This document shows positions 50,907-59,258 of a stretch of DNA of 64,000 nt, in pieces. The stretch is from BACL27 sp964203235. GTDB lineage: Bacteria; Actinomycetota; Acidimicrobiia; Acidimicrobiales; Ilumatobacteraceae. The stretch lies in assembly GCA_964203235.1 (NCBI GenBank), contig CAXNLE010000002.1:744001-808000 (forward strand). The letters run 5' to 3'. The position numbers and the translations under genes were made by a program. Numbering within the stretch: the first letter of the stretch is position 1; the number at the start of each line of letters is the position of its first letter. The notes under the pieces were generated by a model. The model was not told where the DNA came from. It made no database searches and worked only from the letters and a program-made list of their open reading frames with translations.

Positions 50907-51890
50907 TTAATTATTTGGCTTATTTTTCTTTTGCACGAAACTGCTGCGGTTCTTTCCTGGCGGCTGAGGTCGACGCCTTGTCGGGGCAACAGAACTATTT
51001 TTCGGCGGAGTAACACGCTTACTGATAAAAGTTTGCGGCTCACTCGAATTCGCCTCTTTTTTTGACTTAGTTTTCTTATCATCAGTTGAAGAGTTTTTCA
51101 TTTCTCGAGCCGTCACACTTGCGGCTTGCGCTTGCTTACCAAGGCTGTCGTCTTTTTTATAAAAACGCTGGGTGATGTATTGTTGCTGAATAATTCGAAT
51201 AATTGCTTGCATCATGTAATAAACAATCAACGCAGTTGGCAGCCAAACCTGAAAAACGGCAAATGCAACTGGCATATATTGCATCAACTTTGCCTGACCT
51301 GCCGACATCGTTGGACTGACGGTTCGCGACGCGATCATTCTTTGCTGAACTAGATATAAACCCGCTAAAACCACTACTAAAAACGCATAAATCAATCCAG
51401 AGGCAAAATTATCTTGCATCGCTCGAGCCGGAGTTTTGGCTAAATCAATACCAAACGAAAGCATTTCGGTTTTACCGACAAGCGACTTATAAATAGCCGA
51501 AGTTTGATCCAAATGCTTTGGAGCAAATGGGCTGTCAGCGGTAGGCCGAGAAGTTAAGCCTCGAATTGCTTGAAACATAATGATAAACACAGGCATTTGG
51601 GCGAGCAACGGAAGACACGAAGCAAGGGGATTGACTTTGTGTTCTTGGTAAAGCTTCATCATTCCCTCGTTTAATTTTTGGCGGTCACCTTTAAATTGTT
51701 GTTGCAACCTTTTCATTTCTGGTTGAAGGCGTTGCATCTCAAGCATGCCTTTGGTGCTTTTAAGAGTTAGTGGAGTGATCAACAACATCACCGCAACTGC
51801 AACCATTGCGATTGCAAATGAATAGTCGGGGATTAAACCATAAAAAAATGCAATCAACCGAGCGGCTGCGCTAAAAAAAACTTCAAACAT
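50907..51890 (-). CDS. yidC: YidC/Oxa1 membrane protein insertase
   Basis: 327 residues. Five membrane helices follow a short N-terminus; the large periplasmic P1 domain of Gram-negative YidC is absent. The cytosolic loop MLEMQRLQPEMKRLQQQFKGDRQKLNEGMMKLYQ and CLPLLAQMPVFIIMFQAIR are signatures. The C-terminal basic tail (about 265-327, rich in Lys, Pro, Arg) may bind ribosomes. It inserts proteins with or without SecYEG. Confidence 0.95.
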   Translation of the reverse strand: MFEVFFSAAARLIAFFYGLIPDYSFAIAMVAVAVMLLITPLTLKSTKGMLEMQRLQPEMKRLQQQFKGDRQKLNEGMMKLYQEHKVNPLASCLPLLAQMPVFIIMFQAIRGLTSRPTADSPFAPKHLDQTSAIYKSLVGKTEMLSFGIDLAKTPARAMQDNFASGLIYAFLVVVLAGLYLVQQRMIASRTVSPTMSAGQAKLMQYMPVAFAVFQVWLPTALIVYYMMQAIIRIIQQQYITQRFYKKDDSLGKQAQAASVTAREMKNSSTDDKKTKSKKEANSSEPQTFISKRVTPPKNSSVAPTRRRPQPPGKNRSSFVQKKNKPNN

Positions 51891-51906
51891 GCTTATGGGT
51901 CACTTT

Positions 51907-52140
51907 CTATGGGTGTGAATGATTAAGACATTTCTCTGGCACCGGGTCATACCCGCTAGGCCCAAAAGGACGACAACGAGACAAACGACGCAAAGTCAAA
52001 AACCCCCCACTCAAAGGACCAAAAGTCTCAATTGCTTCTGTTGCGTAATTTGAGCAACTTGGGTAAAACCGACACGGCGACAAACGGTAATAAAACGCCT
52101 TTTGATACAAACTGATAGATTTGAGCAGAAAATTACGCAT
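51907..52140 (-). CDS. yidD: YidD membrane protein insertion factor
   Basis: 77 residues of the Haemolytic/YidD family. The signature FYRLSPCRFYPSCSNYATEAIETFG and RLSRCRPFGPSGYDPVP are both complete. It sits between rnpA and yidC with gaps of 2 and 16 bp. Confidence 0.96.
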   Translation of the reverse strand: MRNFLLKSISLYQKAFYYRLSPCRFYPSCSNYATEAIETFGPLSGGFLTLRRLSRCRPFGPSGYDPVPEKCLNHSHP

Positions 52141-52142
52141 AA

Positions 52143-52487
52143 TTAGCTTGTTTTGGTGTTAATTGCGACTTTTTGAGCACATTTTGCCAATAAATTATCA
52201 ACATTATGCCCTAAATCTTCAAATTTTAGCTTTTTGGCACCTGAATAGGCACCAATTAGGTACCAGCCAGGCAAAATCGATTTCGTCTTAAGAATTTCGC
52301 GTAATCGTCGTCGCAGTAGATTGCGTTCAACCGCACCGCCCACTTGATGGCCTATTGCGTAGGCAACTGCTGGTTGAACTAAATTTTGATCGATTAACAT
52401 ATTGCACCAAAGAGACCCTGAACGAACATATGTTCCGTCTTGCTGAAGTTGTTGAAAAGTCTGTCGCGTTTTTATGCGACTGATCAA
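52143..52487 (-). CDS. rnpA: Ribonuclease P protein component
   Basis: 114 residues. The RNR motif is VGGAVERNLLRRRLREILK. The protein cofactor binds P RNA and 5' leaders of pre-tRNA. TTG start, which overlaps the rpmH stop (TTGA). The protein is somewhat low in conserved basic residues at the N-terminus but of the right size. Confidence 0.95.
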   Translation of the reverse strand: MISRIKTRQTFQQLQQDGTYVRSGSLWCNMLIDQNLVQPAVAYAIGHQVGGAVERNLLRRRLREILKTKSILPGWYLIGAYSGAKKLKFEDLGHNVDNLLAKCAQKVAINTKTS

Positions 52488-52618
52488 GCAGAGAGCCGGT
52501 AGCGGCCCTTTGCCCGTCGAGATTTAAGCACGGCCCGGCCGGCTCGAGTGCTCATACGGTTACGAAACCCATGTTTGCGGGATCTGCGGCGATTGTTTGG
52601 TTGAAAGGTGCGTTTCAC
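52484..52618 (-). CDS. rpmH: Ribosomal protein bL34
   Basis: 44 residues. MKRTFQPNNRRRSRKHGFR followed by MSTRAGRAVLKSRRAKGRYRLSA is the highly conserved L34 sequence. GTG start, with AGGAG in the right place. It overlaps rnpA at its stop. L34 is normally the first gene to the left of dnaA. Confidence 0.97.
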   Translation of the reverse strand: MKRTFQPNNRRRSRKHGFRNRMSTRAGRAVLKSRRAKGRYRLSA

Positions 52619-52884
52619 GCACGGCTCCTGACGTCAAGAAAATTGTAAGTTTTAGGTTAGTGGTAGAAGTCTCAGAGGGCAACGCCATAACAAAAATCCT
52701 CAGCATTTCTCTCCCTGTGGAAAACCTGCTAATTTCTGCGTCCCGATTAATTTTTTAAGAATCTATCCACAATCCGTAGATGCCTTGCTGGTTTCTAGAG
52801 TTTTGTGATTTTGAAATTTTGGTCTTGAAATCACGAGTTCAATTTGCACACAAACAAGTATTAGAAAACACGTAAATACAAGAA
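52619..52884. other. rpmH-dnaA intergenic region with DnaA-box-like sites
   Basis: The 266-bp divergent gap holds TGTGGAAAA (52716-52724) and CTATCCACA (52763-52771), each one base off a perfect DnaA box, and several A/T-rich stretches (52745-52760, 52800-52820). It carries promoters for rpmH to the left and dnaA to the right. It may contribute to origin function, but box density is lower than in the dnaA-dnaN gap. Confidence 0.6.
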
Positions 52885-52920
52885 ATGACTAACGAAATGA
52901 CTAACGAAATGACTAGCGAA
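52885..52920 (+). repeat. Three 12-bp tandem repeats with ATG codons at the dnaA start
   Basis: ATGACTAACGAA is repeated twice exactly, with a third copy ATGACTAGCGAA. The encoded start is MTNEMTNEMTSE. Any of three in-frame ATGs could initiate DnaA. The number of units is prone to slippage. Confidence 0.95.
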
Positions 52921-54339
52921 ACAATCGACTCAACCCAACAGCATGAATCAATTTGGAAAGCGACCGCCCAAGTTTTGCGTTCGCAGGTTTCAGAAGCAGT
53001 ATGGTTCTCGACTTTCAATGATGCGGTTGCAGTTGCCGACGACAAAATGAGTTTGCGTTTAAGAGTGCCGAACTCGTTTGTTAGAGATCGAATTTTGACT
53101 CGCTACATGTCACTTGTACGAGATGCGTTAGACGAAATTGGTGCCGCCGATCGTCAGCTTTTAGTTGAAATTCAAACAGCTACAGCCATTGACGTTCTTG
53201 AACAATTAACGGTCGACAAACCAACGTCACTTTCTGAACCAATTGTTGTTGAACGAAAGTCTGAATCCACACACCAAGTCGCAAAGCAAAAAACTCGAGC
53301 CGACAGAGGTGCCGCAATCGGACTCAATCCGCGATACACATTTGAAACTTTCGTCAAAGGTGCATCAAACCAGTTTTCTTTGGCTGCGGCTATGCGCGTT
53401 GCTGAAACCCCAGGTCGCTCATATAACCCTTTGTTTATTTATGGTTCGGCCGGTCTTGGAAAGACGCATTTATTACACGCAATTGGCTACTACGTGCACG
53501 AACATTACCCGAATCTTGAGGTTCGTTACATCTCAACTGAAACTTTCTTAAATGAATACGTCGACGGAATTCGAAACAACACAATGACCGCATTCAAAAG
53601 AAGGTATCGCGAAGTTGATGTGTTACTAATCGACGACATTCAATTTATGGAAGGTAAAGAAGGACTTCAAGAAGAGTTCTTCCACACTTTTAATTCGTTA
53701 CATGGTGCGAACAAACAAATAATTATTTCATCTGACCGAGTTCCGGATGCCATTCCAACTTTGGAAGATCGTTTGCGCGGCCGTTTTAGGTGGGGATTAA
53801 TCACTGATGTTCAGCCCCCAGACATGGAGACCCGGCTAGCGATTTTGCGAAACAAAGCCGAACGCGACGGCACAGATATTTCAAGCGAAGTTCTTGAATT
53901 TATAGCCATCAATGTCACGTCAAATATCCGCGAACTAGAAGGTGCGCTTATTCGCGTGACGGCCTACGCGAGTCTTAATCGAACAATCGTTGACGTTAAT
54001 CTTGCTAAAAATTTGTTATCTGATCTGCTGACGAAGAATGCTGTCAAGCCACGCACTAATGAACAATTGCTCCAAGAAATCGCAGATTTTGTGGGTTTTA
54101 GTGTTGAAGATATTAAAGGCAAAAGTCGACAGCGACCACTTGTTACCGCCCGCCAAACTGCGATGTATGTAGTTCGCGAGTTAACCGATCTCAGTTACCC
54201 AGCGATTGCACGCTTATTTGGGGGACGAGATCACACGACTGTAATTCATGCTGTGGAAAAGACCAACCGTGTAATTAAAGAAAAGAAGCAGGTTTACGAG
54301 CAGGTAACCGAATTAGTTAAGAAATTTAAGACGTCATGA
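52885..54339 (+). CDS. dnaA: Chromosomal replication initiator DnaA
   Basis: 484 residues. Domain I (about 12-95) carries WKATAQVLRSQVSEAVWFSTF. A variable linker follows. The AAA+ domain has Walker A GSAGLGKTHLLHAIG, Walker B VLLIDDIQFMEGKE and sensor residues in IISSDRVPDAIPTLEDRLRGRF. Domain IV has the DnaA-box recognition helix ARLFGGRDHTTVIHAVEK. The start is the first of three ATGs in a 12-bp repeat without a Shine-Dalgarno. Confidence 0.98.
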   Translation: MTNEMTNEMTSETIDSTQQHESIWKATAQVLRSQVSEAVWFSTFNDAVAVADDKMSLRLRVPNSFVRDRILTRYMSLVRDALDEIGAADRQLLVEIQTATAIDVLEQLTVDKPTSLSEPIVVERKSESTHQVAKQKTRADRGAAIGLNPRYTFETFVKGASNQFSLAAAMRVAETPGRSYNPLFIYGSAGLGKTHLLHAIGYYVHEHYPNLEVRYISTETFLNEYVDGIRNNTMTAFKRRYREVDVLLIDDIQFMEGKEGLQEEFFHTFNSLHGANKQIIISSDRVPDAIPTLEDRLRGRFRWGLITDVQPPDMETRLAILRNKAERDGTDISSEVLEFIAINVTSNIRELEGALIRVTAYASLNRTIVDVNLAKNLLSDLLTKNAVKPRTNEQLLQEIADFVGFSVEDIKGKSRQRPLVTARQTAMYVVRELTDLSYPAIARLFGGRDHTTVIHAVEKTNRVIKEKKQVYEQVTELVKKFKTS

Positions 54340-54607
54340 TTAACCTGTGCACAACCCTGTGCAAATCAGTTGGTTTGCTCGTGGAAAACATGGGGTTATC
54401 AACTGGTCACCAAACTACAAAGTTGCAAGATGTGCCAACGACTAATTGCCTTTCCACACGGGCAAAGCCCATCTACGCTGGGTATGAGATGGTTAATCCA
54501 CAATCCACAGGCCTTATTACTGTTATTAGTTATATATATGGGTTTCCACATTCAATAGTCGGCAACTCTGGACAAACTCGCACACATCATCAAGTGAGGT
54601 TAAAACC
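54340..54607. other. oriC: Probable replication origin (oriC), dnaA-dnaN gap
   Basis: Several DnaA-box-like nonamers on both strands include TGTGCACAA (54346-54354), TAATCCACA (54494-54502), CAATCCACA (54501-54509), CTTTCCACA (54450-54458), GTTTCCACA (54542-54550) and the complement of TTTTCCACG (54380-54388). Each is one to two bases off TTATCCACA or TTGTCCACA. A 26-base A/T run (54514-54539) with TATATATA follows and could be the unwinding element. Position between dnaA and dnaN is where origins lie in mycobacteria and streptomycetes. Confidence 0.7.
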
Positions 54608-55705
54608 ATGAAATTCAGGGTCGAAAGAGAACTACTTTCGGAAGCACTTAGTGGCGGAGCTCGTGTTGCTTCAAATCGTAATAATGCGATGCCGGCGTTA
54701 TCTGGTGTGCATTTTGAAATTAAAGGCGACGTACTTGTGTTGACTTCAACTGACAACGATCTCAGTGTGCGTTTCTCATTAGCCGTAGCAGGGCTTCAAG
54801 ATGGTGTCGCTGTTGTCAGCGCAAAACTAATTAGCGACATTGTCCGTGCTATGCCAGAAGAAAAAGTGACTGTTGATGCGCAAGGAGATGAGATTACTGT
54901 TTCGGCTGGTGCTTCAGAATTTAAAATACATTTATTTGCTGCTTCTGATTTTCCAAATATTGTTACCGCTGGCACACAATCTGTGACGATCAGTGCAAAA
55001 GTTTTCGCTGAGTCACTCAACCAAGTAGTTCGTGCGGCGTCAAGCGACATGCAACGTCTGGCTCTAACGGGTGTGTTGATGGTTGCCGAACCAGATTCGG
55101 TCTGTTTGGTTGCGACAGATTCATACCGTCTGGCTGTGCGCGAATTGCCAGGCGCAACGATGCTTGGCCACGGAGCAGAAATTGTTGTGCCAGGTCGAGC
55201 GTTGGACGAACTTGAAAGACTGATCGGTGACGCCGAAACGATGACGATGGCACTTGGCGAGAACAGGGCAACTTTCGAAGTTGGAAGTGCAACGCTGACC
55301 ACAACACTTCTTAATGTTGAATTTCCCAAGTACAAACAATTGATTTCGGCCAGTTATCCAAATAAGGCAACTACGGCGAGAGAACCGTTTTTAGAAGCTG
55401 TTCGACGGTTGCGAATTCTTGCACGAGAGACAACCCCAGTGCGTCTTGAAATGTTAAAAGATTCAATTCGGCTGTCAGTGGTGACTCAAGATCTCGGTCA
55501 AGGAGTTGAAGAATTAGAAGCCAAACTCGATGGCAACGAGATTACTGTTGGCTTTAACTCGCAGTATCTTTTGGACGGAATCGATGCAATTAGTGGTGAT
55601 GAGATAACAATCGAGTCAACAGATCCACTTAAACCAGCAGTTCTCCGTGGCGTCGGTGACAAGAACTATTTATATCTTGTGATGCCACAGCGATTAACGA
55701 CATAG
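54608..55705 (+). CDS. dnaN: DNA polymerase III beta clamp
   Basis: 365 residues, three tandem sliding-clamp folds. MKFRVERELLSEALSGGARV starts the first, VATDSYRLAVRELPG is in the second, and the end YLYLVMPQRLTT supplies the hydrophobic-cleft residues that bind polymerase and other partners. No Shine-Dalgarno is clear (GAGGTTAAAACC precedes ATG). Confidence 0.97.
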   Translation: MKFRVERELLSEALSGGARVASNRNNAMPALSGVHFEIKGDVLVLTSTDNDLSVRFSLAVAGLQDGVAVVSAKLISDIVRAMPEEKVTVDAQGDEITVSAGASEFKIHLFAASDFPNIVTAGTQSVTISAKVFAESLNQVVRAASSDMQRLALTGVLMVAEPDSVCLVATDSYRLAVRELPGATMLGHGAEIVVPGRALDELERLIGDAETMTMALGENRATFEVGSATLTTTLLNVEFPKYKQLISASYPNKATTAREPFLEAVRRLRILARETTPVRLEMLKDSIRLSVVTQDLGQGVEELEAKLDGNEITVGFNSQYLLDGIDAISGDEITIESTDPLKPAVLRGVGDKNYLYLVMPQRLTT

Positions 55706-55766
55706 TTCGACACAGTTCGTTTTCAAACCAAGACTGCAACAGTAACTTGACGAGCGTCAACCCGAC

Positions 55767-56852
55767 GTGATTCTTCAACACATTGAACTCAGCGACTTTC
55801 GTAACTACACAAACGCTGAGGCTGATTTTGATAGCGGTGTAACCGCAATCATTGGCTCGAATGGTCAGGGCAAAACAAACCTCACCGAGGCGCTTGGATA
55901 TTTATCCACAATGAAAAGTTTTCGCGGCGTACCAACCGAGGCAATGATTCGCAATTCAACGCACACAGCATTTGTTCGCGCAAGGGTGCGTCACGACGAC
56001 AATCGAGAAATTTTAGTTGAAGCCAAATTAACTACACAAGGGCGTAACCAGGTTTTAGTTAACGGAGTAAAACTTCCCAAAACACGCGACCTACTTGGCA
56101 TGGTTCGGACAACTGTATTTTCGCCCGACGATTTAGATTTAGTTAAAGGCGGCCCGCACCTTCGTCGTGACTTTATGGACGACTGTCTCGTCGCCTACGC
56201 AATTAAATACGACGCCTTGAGACTTGAGGTTGATCGAGTTGTGCGACAACGAAACGCGGTACTCAAGCAATCTGGTGGGCGAGCAAACAACGCAGTCAAT
56301 TCAATGTTGGATCTCTGGGATGAAAAACTTGTCAGCGTTGGCACGCAACTCGGCAATGCCAGAAAGAATTTAGTTGCACAACTCACACCGTTTATTGCTC
56401 ATGCTTACGAAGAACTTGCTCAACGCTCAAGCAACATCGTTGTTGAGTACTCGCCGCAATGGTTAGAGACAGGCTTAGATATATCACTGCAACAATCGCG
56501 AGGCGAAGACCTCCGTCGCCTAGTCACAACAGTCGGTCCACATCGCGACGACATTGAATTAGCAATCAATGGTCTGGCAGCGAGAACACATGCATCGCAA
56601 GGTGAGCAACGAACTATGGCATTGGCGTTGCGACTCGCGTTACACCGATTCATCAGCAAAGAAGTTGGCGAGATACCAATTCTTGTTCTAGATGACGTGC
56701 TTTCTGAACTTGACCCAGACCGAGCGCGAGCACTACTAAATCACTTTCCAGTTGGTCAAGTTTTGATCACAACAGCATCCGAGTTGCCACTTGGTTCACA
56801 CATAGGTAGGAGTGTGAGAATTCAAGCCGGAACTATTCTTGAATCATTATGA
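55767..56852 (+). CDS. recF: Recombination mediator RecF
   Basis: 361 residues, SMC-like ABC ATPase. Walker A is IIGSNGQGKTNLTEALG, the signature is THASQGEQRTMALALRLALH, and Walker B is ILVLDDVLSELDPDRAR. It loads RecA at gaps via RecOR. GTG start. Its stop overlaps the DUF721 start by ATGA. Confidence 0.96.
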   Translation: MILQHIELSDFRNYTNAEADFDSGVTAIIGSNGQGKTNLTEALGYLSTMKSFRGVPTEAMIRNSTHTAFVRARVRHDDNREILVEAKLTTQGRNQVLVNGVKLPKTRDLLGMVRTTVFSPDDLDLVKGGPHLRRDFMDDCLVAYAIKYDALRLEVDRVVRQRNAVLKQSGGRANNAVNSMLDLWDEKLVSVGTQLGNARKNLVAQLTPFIAHAYEELAQRSSNIVVEYSPQWLETGLDISLQQSRGEDLRRLVTTVGPHRDDIELAINGLAARTHASQGEQRTMALALRLALHRFISKEVGEIPILVLDDVLSELDPDRARALLNHFPVGQVLITTASELPLGSHIGRSVRIQAGTILESL

Positions 56853-57181
56853 GTGATCCAGATGATTTTCAAGACGAAAGTCGCAGCACATCATTGGGCG
56901 ATGAAGTAAATCGACTTCTGCAAAGACTCGGCTCACCAAATATTGACACAGTGTCAGGAGTTTTCGGATTATGGAAAGAACTCGTAGGCGAGCAAGTGGC
57001 ACAACATGTGTCGCCGATCAAACTTGACCGCGGTCGCCTATTAATTGAAGTCGACGATCCGGCATGGTCAACTCACATGAAGTTTCTCGAGCGAGATATT
57101 TGCACAACTTTGAGTCATCACACCGGCACGACAATTAGCGGTATAGACATCAGAGTTAAGTCAGGTCGCGCGAACAACTAG
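56849..57181 (+). CDS. DUF721 (DciA-like) protein
   Basis: 110 residues. The core reads NRLLQRLGSPNIDTVSGVFGLWKELVGEQVAQHVSPIKLDRGRLLIEVDDPAWSTHMKFLERDI. The family is related to DciA, the helicase loader or partner of DnaB in bacteria without DnaC. It lies in the usual place between recF and gyrB. No dnaC is seen in the window, and dnaB is present, so a DnaB-operating role is reasonable. Confidence 0.9.
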   Translation: MSDPDDFQDESRSTSLGDEVNRLLQRLGSPNIDTVSGVFGLWKELVGEQVAQHVSPIKLDRGRLLIEVDDPAWSTHMKFLERDICTTLSHHTGTTISGIDIRVKSGRANN

Positions 57182-57259
57182 ATAGTAGAATAAGAAGGCT
57201 TGTTTAGTGATTTTTTCATCTAAATATCAACCCAAAACACCCGAAAAGGTATCTCAAAA

Positions 57260-59242
57260 ATGGCAGTAACCAAAGCTAAACCCGCAAAAAAAACCGGTTC
57301 AGCAAAAATTGCCACTGCTTCTTATGGTGCTAAAGACATCCAAGTTCTTGAAGGATTAGACCCAGTTCGTAAACGACCTGGCATGTACATCGGCTCTACT
57401 GGTCTGACTGGTTTACATCACTTAATTTGGGAAGTAGTCGACAACTCTGTCGACGAAGCAATGGCCGGATATTGCACGAGCATCACGGTGACAATTAACG
57501 AAGACGGTTCGTGCTCTGTGCATGACGACGGTCGTGGTATTCCTGTTGACCCATATCCATCTGGGCCGCACAAAGGTAAAAGTGCGCTTGAAGTTGTGCT
57601 CACGGTTTTGCATGCGGGCGGCAAGTTTGGCGGCGAAGGTTACAAAGTTTCTGGTGGATTACACGGCGTGGGCGTAAGCGTTGTCAATGCACTCTCTAGG
57701 CGACTTATTGCAGAAATTGATCGTGATGGAGCAAAATATCGGCAAGAGTTTATTGACGGCGGAAACCCGAAAACCAAAATTCAAAAAGTTGGAACGTCGG
57801 CTTCGAAAACAAAGACTGGGACGACCATTAGTTTTTGGCCAGACCCAATAATTTTCGCGTCAGAAGGCATTGAGTTCGTTGCCCGCACCGTGCTTGAACG
57901 GTTGCAGACAATCGCATTTTTAAATCGCAATCTTGAAGTGATCTTTGAAGACAAACGTAAAGACAAAAAAGACAAGGTTACGTATCAATACAAAGGTGGC
58001 ATTGTTGATTTCGTAAAACATTTGAACGTTGCTCGCGAATCGCTTTTTAATAAAGTTGCGCATTACGAAGCAAGCGAAGCCGATCAGACATTAGAGATCG
58101 CCCTTCAATGGAACACCGGTTACTACGAAGGTATTTTTGGCTATGCGAACGGTATCTCAACAGTTGAGGGCGGAATGCACGTTGAAGGTTTTAAGACCGC
58201 GTTGACTTCGGTGTTGAACAAGTACGCACGGTCATCAGGTGGGCTAAAAGAAAAAGACGAAAATTTACTCGGTGAGGATATTCGCGAAGGTCTCACCGCA
58301 ATTATCACCGTTAAATTACGTGAACCACAGTTTGAAGGTCAAACAAAGGCAAAACTTGGCAACGTGTCGATTCGATCGTTTGTCCAAAAAGAAACAAATA
58401 CAAAACTTGAAGAATGGTTGCTTGAAAATCCGACTGAGGCGAACCGGATTATCAAAAAAGCAACAGCGGCTGCCCAGGCGCGAATTGCAGCAAAGAATGC
58501 GCGAAACGCCGTTCGTCGAAAAACTGCTTTGTCGGGTGCAGGAATGCCAGACAAACTTAAGGATTGTCAAAGTTCGAATCCGGCCGATAGCGAACTATTC
58601 ATCGTTGAGGGAGACTCTGCTGGCGGCACCGCGGTAGATGCGCGTGATCCACAGAAGCAAGCGATTCTGCCAATCCGCGGAAAGATTTTAAATGTAGAGC
58701 GTGCGCGTCTCGACAAAATGTTAAAAAACACTGAAGTGCAAGCTTTGATCACTGCAATCGGCGGAGGAGTTGGTAACGACGAATTCGTCGCTGACAAAGC
58801 GCGATATCACAAAGTGATTATTTTGGCTGATGCAGATGTCGACGGTAGCCATATTCGAACATTGCTCTTGACATTTTTCTATCGCCAAATGCGACCAATG
58901 GTTGAAAGCGGATTCATTTATATTGCTCAACCGCCGCTGTTTTCAACTGAGGTCGGTAAAGAGAAGACATACCTAAAAGATGAGTCAGCAAAAGAAAAGT
59001 TTTTAACTGCAAACCCGAACCATAAAAAAGAGTTCCAACGTCTAAAAGGTCTAGGTGAAATGGATTGGCAAGAACTTCGTAGCACCACAATGGATGCCGG
59101 AACCAGAACTTTGCTGCAGGTCAATGTTGAAGAAGCTGCGGAAGCAGAAAATGTGATGAGCGTATTGATGGGCGATGACGTTGAAAGTCGCAAAGCCTTT
59201 ATCCAAAAAAATGCGCGCGATGTAAGAAACCTCGACTTTTAA
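57260..59242 (+). CDS. gyrB: DNA gyrase subunit B
   Basis: 660 residues. The GHKL ATPase motif has EVVDNSVDEAMAGY and GGLHGVGVSVVNALS. The TOPRIM domain has LFIVEGDSAGGTAVDARD and LADADVDGSHIRTLLL. The C-terminus ends with the usual tail MGDDVESRKAFIQKNARDVRNLDF. A basic, Ala/Lys-rich extension (residues 1-17, TKAKPAKKTGSAK) precedes the ATPase domain. Confidence 0.98.
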   Translation: MAVTKAKPAKKTGSAKIATASYGAKDIQVLEGLDPVRKRPGMYIGSTGLTGLHHLIWEVVDNSVDEAMAGYCTSITVTINEDGSCSVHDDGRGIPVDPYPSGPHKGKSALEVVLTVLHAGGKFGGEGYKVSGGLHGVGVSVVNALSRRLIAEIDRDGAKYRQEFIDGGNPKTKIQKVGTSASKTKTGTTISFWPDPIIFASEGIEFVARTVLERLQTIAFLNRNLEVIFEDKRKDKKDKVTYQYKGGIVDFVKHLNVARESLFNKVAHYEASEADQTLEIALQWNTGYYEGIFGYANGISTVEGGMHVEGFKTALTSVLNKYARSSGGLKEKDENLLGEDIREGLTAIITVKLREPQFEGQTKAKLGNVSIRSFVQKETNTKLEEWLLENPTEANRIIKKATAAAQARIAAKNARNAVRRKTALSGAGMPDKLKDCQSSNPADSELFIVEGDSAGGTAVDARDPQKQAILPIRGKILNVERARLDKMLKNTEVQALITAIGGGVGNDEFVADKARYHKVIILADADVDGSHIRTLLLTFFYRQMRPMVESGFIYIAQPPLFSTEVGKEKTYLKDESAKEKFLTANPNHKKEFQRLKGLGEMDWQELRSTTMDAGTRTLLQVNVEEAAEAENVMSVLMGDDVESRKAFIQKNARDVRNLDF

Positions 59243-59258
59243 TCAGGACAACAAAATT

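Noticed and set aside
54336..54611. 91-codon frame between dnaA and dnaN
   Set aside because: It covers the DnaA-box-rich region and A/T tract, has no coding character, and overlaps both neighbours' ends.
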